Below are positions 15,561 to 25,000 of a DNA stretch of 64,000 nucleotides, piece by piece (within the stretch, counting starts at the first letter, position 1; each line of letters starts with the position of its first letter). Source of the stretch: Acidipila sp. EB88 (GTDB taxonomy: Bacteria; Acidobacteriota; Terriglobia; Terriglobales; Acidobacteriaceae); contig NZ_QWEV01000005.1 of assembly GCF_003858395.1 (NCBI RefSeq), positions 1,240,001-1,304,000 of the forward strand, read 5' to 3'. The position numbers and the translations under genes are program-made. Below the pieces are notes generated by a model that was given only the letters and a program-made list of their open reading frames with translations, was not told the DNA's origin and did no database searches.

Positions 15561-17570
15561 CTAGTGCTTTGACAGGGAGTTGTCGGCGCGGTTGTCGTCG
15601 GGGAGCTGGTGGTCGGGATCGATCGTCACGGAGGCGACGGGTTTGTCGCCGGTCCAGGTAACGGAGGCCTTGGACTCCCAGGTTTCCACGGGCAGGTTGA
15701 AGCGAATGGTGGTGTTGTCGGAGTAGTGGACCTCGACCGTAGCGGGCAGAACGAGCTGGCCCTTGTTGACAAGCGTGACGTGTTCGCCATCGATTGCGGC
15801 AACGGCCAGGTCGAAGCGCCAGTTGTTGAGGTACCACCCGCGCCAGAACCAGTCGAGCTCTTCGCCGCCTTCGCTGGACATGGCACGGAAAAAGTCAGAA
15901 GGCGAAGGGTGTTTGAAAGCCCAGTCGCGGATGTACTTGCGGAAGGCCCAGTCGAAGCGCTCCTTGCCCAAGATCTGCTCGCGCAGCAGCACCATGCCGT
16001 AGGCGCCCTTGAAGTAGGAGACAGGGTGGCCGAGCTGCCAGGTGTAGGCATCGGCGGGCATCAGCACGGTGGGCGCCGCGGGGTCGTCGAGGACCTTCAG
16101 AATTGTGTCGGCTGGCTCACTGCCATGCTCATTCGCGGCGGAGTACTCGGAGTCGCGCTTGGGGCCGTACACGCCATTCTGGAACTCGGCGGACTCCTGG
16201 ATGTCGATAAAGGTGTTGAAGCCTTCGTCCATGAAGGCGTTGCGGCGCTCGTTGGAGCCGACGATCATGGGGAACCAGTCGTGGCCGATTTCGTGAGCGG
16301 TGATCCAGAACAGCGTCTTGCCCTTGTCGTCGATGCCGTCGAAGACAATGCCCGGGTACTCCATGCCGGTGGAGAAGCCGGCCACGTTGATGGCGGCGGG
16401 CCAGGGGTAGGCGAACCACTGTTTCGAGAAGCGCTCCACGGTGTCTTTGACGTACTCGGTGGAGCGGCCCCAGGCTTCCTCACCCGTGCTCTCGGGCGGG
16501 TACACGCTTTCCGCGAGGCTTGATTTGCCGTCGGGCAGGTTGATGCGGGCGGCGTCCCATACGAAGACGGGGCTGGCAGACCAGGCGACGTCGCGGGTGC
16601 TGTTCATGTGGAAGTGCCAGGTGAGGGTACCGCCCTGCTTCGGGCGGCTTGCGGGATCGTTGACCTCTGCTGCCGAGCGGATCGTGATGGTTCTGTCGCT
16701 CTGCTTCGCGGCGTTGAGCCGGTCGAGCTCGGTTTTGGTGAGCACGTCTTTCGGGTTCATGAGCTCGCCCGAGCCGGCAACGAGCATGTTGGAGGGCACG
16801 GTAACGAAGTAATCGAAGTCGCCATACTCGAGGTAAAACTCGGAGCCGATGTACGGCAGGGTGTCCCAGCCACGCAGGTCGTCGTAGACGCACATGCGCG
16901 GGTACCACTGGGCGGTGTCGTAGATGTCGCCCTGCTTCGAGGTCCCCCACGAGTTGCGGCCGCCCCAAACGCCGGGAATGGCGTAGTGGTAGAGAATGTG
17001 GATTTTGATCGAGGCTTTCGACGCGAGCGGCTCCCGCAGGCGGAGCTGCATGCGCGTGTCGGAGAGCAGGTAGTCGGCTTTCACGCGCTGTTTGCCCTGC
17101 TCGATCTCGACCGCCTCGAGGACGAAGCCTTCGGTGGTGCGGCCGTTGGAGTTTTCCTCGTCGTCGGCGACCTTGCGGCGGCGCGTCTGGCCGCCATTGG
17201 CGACGCGGGCGCGCGCGTCCTTGCGGTAGATGTTCTGCTCCATGTGGATCCAGAGCGAGGGCAGCGTGTCGGGGCTGTTGTTGGTGTAGGTGATGGTTTC
17301 GTCGTTGTGCAGCGTTTTGGCCGCGGTATCGAGGGTCGCGTGCATCTCGTAGTCAGCGCGGTTCTGCCAGTAGGCGCGGCCGGGTGCGCCGTTTGCGGAG
17401 CGGTACGAGTTGACCGGATCAGGCAGCGTGAGCGGCGCAAAGGTGAGGCGCGGATCGTAGTTAGAGGTCGCGACGGGAGCGGCTGCGGGCGCGGGTGTTT
17501 GCGCGGTGGCTGGAAAGATCGCGGCAGCAGCCGCGACGAGACCGGCGAGGAAGCGGTGGTCCAAACGCAT
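15561..17570 (-). CDS. Secreted M1-family zinc metallopeptidase
   Basis: A 669-residue exported peptidase of family M1 (gluzincin aminopeptidases). The zinc motif HEIGH lies near residue 425, and the third ligand Glu follows exactly 18 residues later in NAFMDEGFN, as expected. The start at 17570 is chosen because CAGGAG lies 9 bases upstream and a signal peptide follows (MRLDHRFLAGL with an Ala-rich core ending in TAQ). The long frame to 17828 runs into the neighbouring promoter. The N-terminal beta-domain and C-terminal region have normal extent. The usual GxMEN substrate loop of aminopeptidases appears as GMEYPGIVFDG. Probably a periplasmic or extracellular aminopeptidase. Confidence 0.9.
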   Translation of the reverse strand: MRLDHRFLAGLVAAAAAIFPATAQTPAPAAAPVATSNYDPRLTFAPLTLPDPVNSYRSANGAPGRAYWQNRADYEMHATLDTAAKTLHNDETITYTNNSPDTLPSLWIHMEQNIYRKDARARVANGGQTRRRKVADDEENSNGRTTEGFVLEAVEIEQGKQRVKADYLLSDTRMQLRLREPLASKASIKIHILYHYAIPGVWGGRNSWGTSKQGDIYDTAQWYPRMCVYDDLRGWDTLPYIGSEFYLEYGDFDYFVTVPSNMLVAGSGELMNPKDVLTKTELDRLNAAKQSDRTITIRSAAEVNDPASRPKQGGTLTWHFHMNSTRDVAWSASPVFVWDAARINLPDGKSSLAESVYPPESTGEEAWGRSTEYVKDTVERFSKQWFAYPWPAAINVAGFSTGMEYPGIVFDGIDDKGKTLFWITAHEIGHDWFPMIVGSNERRNAFMDEGFNTFIDIQESAEFQNGVYGPKRDSEYSAANEHGSEPADTILKVLDDPAAPTVLMPADAYTWQLGHPVSYFKGAYGMVLLREQILGKERFDWAFRKYIRDWAFKHPSPSDFFRAMSSEGGEELDWFWRGWYLNNWRFDLAVAAIDGEHVTLVNKGQLVLPATVEVHYSDNTTIRFNLPVETWESKASVTWTGDKPVASVTIDPDHQLPDDNRADNSLSKH

Positions 17571-17822
17571 CGAGGGAAACTCCTGAAGAGGCGGCTGCAG
17601 GCTTCCGCGAGGAGAAGCCCATGTGCCTGACGTGCACCCAGCATACCGGGCGGGTTCGGACACGGTGGCATGGCATAAGGGTTGCGAATCTGCGCCATAA
17701 GCGAAGGCCCGGCATGGAGAGCCTGCGGGAGTGAAAGCTTGGTAGTCTCCTAACCAGCGATCCGCATAGCGCGCCTGGTTCACCGAAACCGTCACAACCC
17801 TTTTCCCCTGCAAGGAGCCCTG

Positions 17823-19517
17823 ATGCACCGTACGACCCTGTTATTCCCTTCCCTGCTGCTGGCAACGTGTTGCGCTGTTGCGCAGGAACCCGCGGCCGGC
17901 GTGCCGACTGCCATGCCAGCCGTGCCAGAGGTCGCCGGCGTACCCGCGGCTGCACAGCAGGCGGCCTCGCTGATCAACCCGGAGAACCTGCGCGCGCACG
18001 TGCGGTTTCTTGCGAGCGACCTGCTGGAAGGTCGCGGCCCGGGCAAGCGCGGCGGCGAGCTGGCGGCCGAGTATATTGCCACCGAGTTTGCCCTGAACGG
18101 GTTGAAGCCCGCCGGGGACAACGGCACGTACTTCCAGAAGGTCGACCTCTACGCGGTGCACACGGACGAGGCGGCGACGAAGTTCGCGTTTGTGCCAAAG
18201 ACCGGTGAGGCGATGCCGCTGGCCTACAACACCGACTTTGTCACCAAGGATGAACGCGGCGAGGCGAGCGCCGACATCGATGCGCCGATTGTTTTTGTGG
18301 GCTACGGCATCGATGCGCCCGAGTATGGCTGGAACGATTACAAGGGCGTGGATGTGAAGGGCAAGATACTGCTCGTGATCGTGAACGAGCCTGCATCAGA
18401 TGACCCGGCTTTTTTCAAAGGCAAGACTATGACGTACTACGGGCGCTGGACCTACAAGTACGAGGAGGCGGCTCGGCTGGGCGCGGCGGGTGTGCTGATC
18501 ATCCATCGGACCGACCTGGCGAGTTATCCGTGGGCGGTGGTGCAGAACTCGCAGGCGATCGAGAAGAGCTACCTCAAGGGCGACCCGGCCGCAACGCTGA
18601 AAGCCGCGAGCTGGATCCAGCTGGAGACGGCGCGCAAGCTGATGGCGGCCTCGGGGCTCGACCTCGACAAGGAGATCGACGCGGCGGGCAAGCGCGGGTT
18701 CAAGCCGGTGGAGTTGCCGGTGAAGCTCCAGGCGCATATCGCGAGCGTGGTGCGGCCGTATACGTCGGCCAACGTGGTGGCCAAGGTCGAAGGCGCGGAC
18801 ACGACGCCGAAACAGGCGGTGATCTACACCGGGCATTATGATCACCTCGGCATCGATCCCAATGCCAAGGGCGACGGCATCTACAACGGCGCTGCCGACA
18901 ATGCGACAGGCTGCGCGATCCTGCTGGAACTGGGGCGTGCGTTTGCGCAGTCGCCTACCCCGCCGCCCCACACGGTGTACTTCTCCTCGGTCACTGCGGA
19001 AGAGCAGGGGCTGCTGGGCTCAGCGTACCTGGGCATGCACACGCCCGTGCCGGCAAAAGACATGGCGCTGGACCTGAACTATGACGAGCTGCTGCCGGTG
19101 GGAATCCCGACCAGCGCCGAGGTGAGCGGCTCGGACCGCACGCAGTTTTACCCGGTGGTGGAGAAGACGGCGCAGGCATTTGGTTTGACCATTCAGCCGG
19201 ACCAGTTCCCGATGGCGGGAAGCTACTATCGCTCGGATCACTTCTCGATGGCCCGCGTAGGCGTGCCGGCGTTCTCGATCGGCGAGGGCACGCTGTTTGC
19301 AGGCCACGATGCGGCGTGGGGCGACGCGCAGGTGAAGGATTTTACCGCGCACCGATACCACCAGCCGGCGGACGAGTACTCGCCGGACATGGACTTTCGC
19401 GGGGATGCGCGCATGGCGCAGTTTGGCCTGATGCTGGGCTGGCAGGCGAGCGCGGGCGCGCCCACGGAATGGAAGGCTGGGGATGAGTTTGAGAAGGCGC
19501 GGAAAGCTGGACGGTAA
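17823..19517 (+). CDS. Secreted M28-family peptidase with PA domain
   Basis: A 564-residue exported zinc peptidase of family M28. A signal peptide (MHRTTLLFPSLLLATCCAVAQ) follows a good AAGGAG site. Residues of about 120-290 form a protease-associated insert (the stretch GYGIDAPEYGWNDYKG is typical). The catalytic core has YTGHYDHLG (zinc His), NGAADNATG (bridging Asp), SVTAEEQGLLGS (catalytic Glu pair) and a final His in YHQPADEY. It is divergent from the M1 peptidase across a 252-base shared upstream region, so the two may be co-expressed for peptide scavenging. It overlaps the following gene by 35 bases. Confidence 0.92.
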   Translation: MHRTTLLFPSLLLATCCAVAQEPAAGVPTAMPAVPEVAGVPAAAQQAASLINPENLRAHVRFLASDLLEGRGPGKRGGELAAEYIATEFALNGLKPAGDNGTYFQKVDLYAVHTDEAATKFAFVPKTGEAMPLAYNTDFVTKDERGEASADIDAPIVFVGYGIDAPEYGWNDYKGVDVKGKILLVIVNEPASDDPAFFKGKTMTYYGRWTYKYEEAARLGAAGVLIIHRTDLASYPWAVVQNSQAIEKSYLKGDPAATLKAASWIQLETARKLMAASGLDLDKEIDAAGKRGFKPVELPVKLQAHIASVVRPYTSANVVAKVEGADTTPKQAVIYTGHYDHLGIDPNAKGDGIYNGAADNATGCAILLELGRAFAQSPTPPPHTVYFSSVTAEEQGLLGSAYLGMHTPVPAKDMALDLNYDELLPVGIPTSAEVSGSDRTQFYPVVEKTAQAFGLTIQPDQFPMAGSYYRSDHFSMARVGVPAFSIGEGTLFAGHDAAWGDAQVKDFTAHRYHQPADEYSPDMDFRGDARMAQFGLMLGWQASAGAPTEWKAGDEFEKARKAGR

Positions 19518-20067
19518 GGGCGGCAAAACCGCCTGTGCGGCTTGCGGCCACTGCGTGGTGGCGGGGCTGCTCGCTGCGCTGACGTTGAGCGGGGCGACCC
19601 AGGCTTGGGGGCAGAGCCAGGGGCAGGAGCCGAGTCCCACGTTGCTGAAGCGCTCTGCGGGCACGCCCGAGCCGCAGCCTGCGCCGCTCAAGGCGACGGG
19701 GCACATTGCCCTGCCGCCCGAGGCGCAGGGCGATTACCCGTGGGACAAGCAGGGTTCGGTGATCGACCTGTTCTTTGAGGACGGCAAGTTGCATGGCTAC
19801 ATGACGGACCACCTGGACCCCGACCCGCAGGTGGCGCCCGCGGTGTATGACTTTGCCACAAGCCATGCGGACGTCCACGCCGTGGCATGGACAACGCGGG
19901 TGGTGCATGGCACCTGGTACTCGTTCAGTGGGCACCTGGAGCGAGGGCTGGTGGAAAGCCCAACGCTGCCGGGCTACTACCTGCTGACCGGAACGCTGAC
20001 GACGCACGACGGCGAGGGAGCCGCGATCGACCGCACGGTGAGCCTGAAACGTGAGCCAGGAGATTAA
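19483..20067 (+). CDS. Exported protein of unknown function, overlapping the M28 gene
   Basis: 194 residues; a hydrophobic stretch (CVVAGLLAALTLSGATQAWG, about 24-43) behind a basic N-terminus suggests export. The mature part is mainly polar with several aromatic motifs (PWDKQGSVIDLFFEDGKLHG, GTWYSFSGHLERG). Its ATG lies 35 bases inside the M28 gene, in another frame, so translational coupling is likely, and the pair probably forms an operon. No known domain is recognised. Confidence 0.65.
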   Translation: MSLRRRGKLDGKGGKTACAACGHCVVAGLLAALTLSGATQAWGQSQGQEPSPTLLKRSAGTPEPQPAPLKATGHIALPPEAQGDYPWDKQGSVIDLFFEDGKLHGYMTDHLDPDPQVAPAVYDFATSHADVHAVAWTTRVVHGTWYSFSGHLERGLVESPTLPGYYLLTGTLTTHDGEGAAIDRTVSLKREPGD

Positions 20068-20133
20068 TGTGCGGCATCTACTCTGTGAGCGCGGGCCGTC
20101 AGCGGCCCGGATCACACCACAGGAGAGTGAAGC

Positions 20134-20565
20134 ATGGATCGCACAGCATCGGCAGAGTGGCAGGGTAGTTTGCAGGGCGGCAAGGGAACAATTTCCTCCG
20201 CGAGTGGCGTGTTGCACGATACGCAGTACTCGTTCGCTACGCGTTTCGCGGACGGCGTTGGAACCAACCCGGAAGAGTTGATCGCGGCGGCGCATGCCGG
20301 GTGCTTCTCGATGGCGCTGGGTGCGCAGCTGGGCGAGGCCAAGCTGACGCCGGAGTACATTCGAACCGAAGCGAAGGTGACGCTGAGCAAGGTCGAGGGG
20401 GGCTTCGGCATCACGAAGATCCACCTCGAAACCACGGCCAAGGTGCCCGGTGCGACAGAGGAGAGCTTTCACGAAGCGGCGGAGGGTGCCAAGAAGGGCT
20501 GCCCGATCTCGAAGCTGTTTGCAGGCAATGCCGAGATTACGCTGAACGCGAAGCTGGTGTCGTAA
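20134..20565 (+). CDS. OsmC-family thiol peroxidase
   Basis: 143 residues of the OsmC/Ohr family, which reduce organic peroxides through two cysteines. C57 in AHAGCFSMAL and C123 in KKGCPISKLF have the expected spacing and context. AGGAG lies 9 bases before the ATG. The plain layout matches the OsmC rather than the Ohr branch (Ohr usually has a VCP motif), but a call within the family is uncertain. It follows the exported protein gene by 66 bases in the same direction and might be co-transcribed. Confidence 0.88.
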   Translation: MDRTASAEWQGSLQGGKGTISSASGVLHDTQYSFATRFADGVGTNPEELIAAAHAGCFSMALGAQLGEAKLTPEYIRTEAKVTLSKVEGGFGITKIHLETTAKVPGATEESFHEAAEGAKKGCPISKLFAGNAEITLNAKLVS

Positions 20566-20640
20566 AGCCAGAATATTGGGGAGAATGGCCGCCTGGAGCA
20601 AGGAATATGCTGCAGGCGGCTGCCAACACAGGTGGGTTCT

Positions 20641-20880
20641 TTAGCGCCCTGCGGCGTTTTCAATCACGTAGGTGCGCAGGTTGATGCTGATCTCGCTTGC
20701 CTGCCGCACGCCACCGTCCATCATGGAAAGCCACTGCTGGCTGGCTTCGTCCAGCTTGCCGATCTTGAGCAGGTAGTTGGTTTGCACAATGATTTCCAGT
20801 GCATTGCTCAGGTCATGGACGAGCCGGCGGATCTCTGCCGCATGTTTGCCCGGGATCGCTCCGACTTCAGTTTCGTTCAT
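20641..20880 (-). CDS. Stand-alone HisKA-like (dimerisation/phosphoacceptor) small protein
   Basis: 79 residues that read as a lone two-helix DHp-type domain. The first helix carries RRLVHDLSNALEII with His22 at the position of a histidine-kinase phosphoacceptor (H-box HDLSN); a second helix runs through ASQQWLSMMDGGVRQASEI. No ATPase domain, sensor or receiver is encoded next to it. It could dimerise with, or take phosphate from, partner kinases. GGAGG lies about 13 bases upstream of the ATG. It is convergent with the osmC gene. The function is inferred only. Confidence 0.6.
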   Translation of the reverse strand: MNETEVGAIPGKHAAEIRRLVHDLSNALEIIVQTNYLLKIGKLDEASQQWLSMMDGGVRQASEISINLRTYVIENAAGR

Positions 20881-21072
20881 GGATGTTCGATGCCTCCACC
20901 GCTCTTGGCTTGCCGCGCCTGTACCAATCTTGCCGGCTCAGTCTTGGATGCAGCCCCACGGCCCGGAGCAAGCCGGGTTTCAAACAGACGCGCATTTGAC
21001 AGAGCGGTGCAGGTTTGGGAAACTTGGAACTGCAACGATTGCTTGTGCAAACGAGCAGACCGGGCAGGATGT

Positions 21073-21159
21073 GCCGTAGTGGCGGAATTGGCAGACGCGC
21101 GTGGTTCAGGTCCACGTACTCGCAAGGGTGTGGAGGTTCGAGTCCTCTCTTCGGCACCA
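21073..21159 (+). tRNA. tRNA-Leu (CAG anticodon)
   Basis: The cloverleaf folds with an acceptor stem of GCCGTAG against CTTCGGC (one mismatch), the D-arm consensus, an anticodon stem CGTGG/CCACG enclosing TTCAGGT (anticodon CAG), a variable arm typical of class II tRNA, and a T-arm with GGTTCGAGTCC. CCA is encoded at 21157-21159. The length of 87 fits tRNA-Leu. Confidence 0.95.
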
Positions 21160-21192
21160 AAAAGCTTTTGAGAAACCCTGAGATCAAGAGGT

Positions 21193-21217
21193 AAGCGGCC
21201 CCCGAGGCCGCTTTTTT
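21193..21217 (+). terminator. Rho-independent terminator after tRNA-Leu
   Basis: A perfect 8-bp stem (AAGCGGCC at 21193-21200 and its partner at 21206-21213) with a 5-base loop, followed by a run of T. It lies 34 bases after the tRNA. Confidence 0.88.
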
Positions 21218-21269
21218 CGTGCGCGCGCGACCGGCCCGCAACCAGGTAGACCGGACAGGCGGACGTCTC

Positions 21270-22514
21270 TTAGCGTGGCCCACCGGAAGCGTTCGTCGCG
21301 TGAAACAGCACCTCGTCATACGCCTGGTACACCCCGGAGAACACCGCGTCCCAGCTTGCGGTGGCGGCATAGGCACGTGCCCGTGCGCGCATGGAGGCAT
21401 GCATTGCCGGGTCAAGACTCCAGCGGTTGAGCAGGTCGGCCACGCTGGACGCAAATGCGGCGTCCGTGGCGATGAGGCCTGCGCCGTCGGAGGCAGTCAC
21501 GATATGCGCCGGGCCACCGTCCGGGGTGACAACGGCCGGAACGCCGGAGGCCAAGGCTTCCAGCACGACGTTGCCGAAGGTGTCGGTGTGCGACGGAAAC
21601 AGGAAGCAGTCCATGTCGGCAAAGGCCGCGGCTAGGGCCTCGCCGCGCAGAACGCCGGCAAAGTGGGCTCCGGGCAGGGTTGCGCGCAGGGAAGCTTCCT
21701 CAGACCCTTGCCCCACGATGAGGAAGCGCACCGGCACCTGCCTGTTTTGCTGAGCGCGCCCGGCAAGCTCGCGCGCCACCGTGCCGAGCAGTGCCACGTT
21801 CTTTTCCACCGACAGTCGGCCGACGTAGCCGAGGGTGAAGCCCTGGCCCGGCGTGGCAGGTGGCGCGGTGCGGCGGTCCGGCGAGAAGAGCCGGGCGTCG
21901 ATGCCGCGGGTCATGAGGCGGCAGGGACGGCCGGTTCTTGCCTCGAGCAGTGCGCACAGGGCGGGGTTGGGCGCAAACAGCAAACGGGCACTGCGGTAGA
22001 AAAGCGCGGCGGCGCCCAGCGCGGTGCGTTCGATGGCGCGGGCCGCACCAGCCTGCCGGCGCATTGGCAGCACGCGCGTCGCCCAGGTGGAGCGACGCGC
22101 GGCGTACTCATGCACATTGGTGTGCCAGGAGGCAGCGAGCGGCACGCCGAGGTGGTGCGCGAGCGCGGCGCCGAGCATACCGAGCTCGGACGGGCCGGTG
22201 ATGTGGATCACGTCCGGTTGGAAGCGCTTCAGTGCGCGCAGGATCGTGGCGCCGTGCCGGGGAAACAGCGGGTCGTAGCGCAGGTCCTTGTCGAGGGCGA
22301 AGGACGCGGGGCCGCGCGGCAGCTCCAGCACCTCGAGCTGACCGTGGGAGCTGGTGTCGAGTTGCGGCGTGGAGCAGTCGCCGGCGCGGACACACAGGAA
22401 CGGACGATCGGTGCGTCCGGCCCACGCGGTGAACTGGCGCGCCGTGTGCGCGACTCCGTTGACCTCGTGGAAGGAATCTGGAAAGAAGGCGACCCGTGGG
22501 ATGCGCGGCGGCAT
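21270..22514 (-). CDS. GT4-type glycosyltransferase
   Basis: 414 residues with a GT-B fold of the glycosyltransferase group 1 (GT4) family. The N-domain has PDSFHEVNGVAHTARQF, the acceptor-binding Gly-containing motif, and the C-domain has GYVGRLSVEKN followed by the E-x7-E type region LFPSHTDTFGNVVLEALASG. Relatives include mannosyl- and digalactosyl-type transferases acting on lipids or glycans. Its donor and acceptor are not known. It follows the PHP-family gene on the same strand by 87 bases, so both may act on one pathway. The Shine-Dalgarno is weak. Confidence 0.85.
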   Translation of the reverse strand: MPPRIPRVAFFPDSFHEVNGVAHTARQFTAWAGRTDRPFLCVRAGDCSTPQLDTSSHGQLEVLELPRGPASFALDKDLRYDPLFPRHGATILRALKRFQPDVIHITGPSELGMLGAALAHHLGVPLAASWHTNVHEYAARRSTWATRVLPMRRQAGAARAIERTALGAAALFYRSARLLFAPNPALCALLEARTGRPCRLMTRGIDARLFSPDRRTAPPATPGQGFTLGYVGRLSVEKNVALLGTVARELAGRAQQNRQVPVRFLIVGQGSEEASLRATLPGAHFAGVLRGEALAAAFADMDCFLFPSHTDTFGNVVLEALASGVPAVVTPDGGPAHIVTASDGAGLIATDAAFASSVADLLNRWSLDPAMHASMRARARAYAATASWDAVFSGVYQAYDEVLFHATNASGGPR

Positions 22515-22601
22515 GGAGCTAGTCTAGGCGCGGGGTGTTAGCCGCATGTTGCGATGCCGCCGCATCGACCGACTTAGGGGCGCTTCGGTGGCTCAACCGG
22601 T

Positions 22602-23771
22602 TTATTCACCGAGCGCGAGCTGCAGTTCGCTGCGTTCCGACCAGGCGCGACGCAATCCACGCGAAAGCGGCCGCGAGCCCAGCAGGCGCACGGCCTGCAG
22701 CGCAAAGGTGATGTAGTTCGGCGCATTGCCATCGGGCCAGAGCTGGGCGACGGGCTGCGGGTTGCCCTCCTGGTCGGGGTGGAAGACGCGCTCATCCCAG
22801 CGTCGCGAGCCCAGCGGAAACTCCGGATAATCGCGGATGACGTCGAGTGTGGAGCGCAGCACGCGATGCTTGAAGGGCTCGGCATACTGGGGCATGAACA
22901 GCACGTGCGAGCGGCCCTGGTAGCGGATCTCGTGCACGAACTCGGTGAAGGAGCCCGCATTGGTGAGGTTGATGTTGGCGTTGGGCTCCATGCCGTGGCG
23001 GTCGCCGCCGGAGATAAGCAGCTTGTTGTAGTCGCGGGCCATGGTGCGCACCGAGCGGTTCTCGCTCCAGGTGCGCAGGCCGTTGAGCTCAAGCGCGTGG
23101 ATGTACTCCCCGTTCTCAGCCATAAAGCGCCGCAGCAGCTCGGCATGGCGCGCCGCGCCAACCAGGTACAGGTCCCACATGGGGTGATTGAACACGATCA
23201 GCACATTGGGCAGCGCGTGCAGGGCAGCGAGGATCTCGGTAAGGCGCGCGTCGGAGGCTGCGTCGGGCGCGGGGTTCGCGGTGAACTCTGCGAAGCACTG
23301 CATCCAGCCCTGGCCCGTGTCGCTGGGCAGGTTGTGGATGCCCAGGTGGAAGCTCTGATCGCCGCCGTACGGCACGCTCCACTCGACAGAAACCGGGATA
23401 TGGCGCGCGGAGGCAACGGTGCGCAGCAACATGGGCGCCTGGATGTTGTCGTGGTCTGAGAGCGAGACCAGGGGACGCAGGCCCAGCTTCTCTATTTGTG
23501 CACCTTCGAGATCAAATGCAAGCTTCGGCGTCAGTGGCGGGGTCCAGTAGCTCGCGGCGTAGTTGACAGAGATGCTGTGGTTCGTCTCCGCTCGCCGCTC
23601 CACACGGGCGCACATCGAGTCGATCAGCCCGATGCGCTTGCCAAGCGTGGCAAGAAAGTCGAGCGTTTCCTTTGACTGGTTGGTGTGGCTGTGGAGTGAG
23701 ACCCCGGTGATGTAGCTTTCCGCCGCCTCATCGTCCTGCCAAAGGTACGAGATCTGCCTGAGCTTGCCCAT
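22602..23771 (-). CDS. PHP-superfamily metal-dependent hydrolase-like protein
   Basis: 389 residues from the ATG at 23771, with AAGGGGG upstream; the extension to 23822 is disregarded. PHP-type metal-binding motifs are present in order: SLHSHTNQ, SLSDHDN, a His in FHLGIHNLP, VFNHPMWD, and a terminal GGDRHG. This layout matches PHP phosphoesterases such as histidinol phosphatase and DNA polymerase PHP domains. The substrate is unknown. It lies upstream of the GT4 gene and is likely co-transcribed with it. Confidence 0.75.
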   Translation of the reverse strand: MGKLRQISYLWQDDEAAESYITGVSLHSHTNQSKETLDFLATLGKRIGLIDSMCARVERRAETNHSISVNYAASYWTPPLTPKLAFDLEGAQIEKLGLRPLVSLSDHDNIQAPMLLRTVASARHIPVSVEWSVPYGGDQSFHLGIHNLPSDTGQGWMQCFAEFTANPAPDAASDARLTEILAALHALPNVLIVFNHPMWDLYLVGAARHAELLRRFMAENGEYIHALELNGLRTWSENRSVRTMARDYNKLLISGGDRHGMEPNANINLTNAGSFTEFVHEIRYQGRSHVLFMPQYAEPFKHRVLRSTLDVIRDYPEFPLGSRRWDERVFHPDQEGNPQPVAQLWPDGNAPNYITFALQAVRLLGSRPLSRGLRRAWSERSELQLALGE

Positions 23772-23912
23772 GGGGTGCCCCCTTATGCAGGTGATGTTCG
23801 ACCTGCACTGTGAACAGGGCATGACGGGACGGCGAAAAAGTTCTCAATATGTGGCAGAAACACATCGACACGGTACTTTGGTGATGTGCTGAAGGTTGTG
23901 TAAGCAAGCGGA

Positions 23913-24790
23913 CTAAGAACGCGTGTGGGCGATCTCGGGCACAGGTGGCTCACCGTCCTCGGCCTCGGGCTGCTGGTGGATGCTGGTGAGGCTTTGCTGG
24001 AGCAGCCGCAGGGCGTCCTCCGGTGTGTCCGCGAACGAGAACAGATTGCGGTCGCGCTCGGACACGGCACCGGCCTCGATCAACGCATCGAGGTTGAGCA
24101 CGCGCTCCCAGTACGCGCGGCCATACAGCAGCACGGTGATGTTCTTGGCGAGCTTGCCGGTCTGCGCGAGGGTGAGGATTTCAAACAGCTCGTCCATGGT
24201 GCCGAAGCCGCCGGGAAAAACCACCAGCGCCTTGGCGAGATAGGCGAACCAGTACTTGCGCATGAAGAAGTAGTGGAAGTCGAACGAGAGCTCGGGCGTG
24301 ATGTAGCGGTTGGGCCGCTGCTCGAACGGCAGGCGGATGTTGAGCCCGATGCTTTTGCCGCCTGCTTCCCACGCGCCGCGATTGGCCGCCTCCATGATGC
24401 CGGGGCCGCCGCCGGAGCAGACCACGAAGCGGTGGTAGCCGTGCTTGTCCCCAGAATGAAGCGGGCATGCAGGCTCTGCGCCCATTCGGTGTGGAGGAAG
24501 GCGAGACGTCGCGCATCTTCGTAGTACTGCGCCGCAGCCTGCGCACTCGTGCTGACGGGAGCGGGATCAACCTGTGCCTGCGCAGCCTGCGCGGGAGCGG
24601 CGTCCGCGGCACCGTGAAAGCGCGCCGAGCCGAAGAAAACCACGGTGTCACGGATGCGCTCGCGGCGGAATCTCGCGAGCGGCTCGGAGTACTCGGAGAG
24701 GATGCGGATGATGCGTCCGTCGGGACTGTCGAGGAAGTCGGCGTTCTCGTACGCGAGGATGGCGCGGGGGAGCAGATCAGGCTCAGGCAT
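23913..24790 (-). pseudogene. LOG-family (TIGR00730) gene broken by a frameshift
   Basis: LOG-family proteins are Rossmann-fold hydrolases of nucleoside monophosphates (cytokinin-type phosphoribohydrolases), often mis-annotated as lysine decarboxylases. The N-terminal half, from ATG 24790 (MPEPDLLPRAIL..., FFGSARF), reads in one frame to about 24450. The rest reads in another frame and carries the family signature (VVCSGGGPGIMEAANRGAWE, then VFPGGFGTMDELFE). The two frames meet near 24440-24455; loss of one base there would explain it. No classical slippery site is evident, so this is either a decayed gene or a sequencing error. Apart from that the gene is complete. Confidence 0.8.
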
Positions 24791-25000
24791 TGCGCCCAGC
24801 ATCGTTGGGCAGAAGCTCCCGCGTCAAGGGCTGCGCTGCGCCAAGGTCGTTCTTTACCACTTGTTCACGAGCGAGAGACGTGGGGGTGGACTTTACAAAA
24901 TGATCCCAGGAGCAACATGCGCGACCCTTGACACACCTGCGGGTGCTCACGGGTAGCGCGTGCTGCTCCTGATGGTGCGGACAGCCGGTGAAACTTAGGG

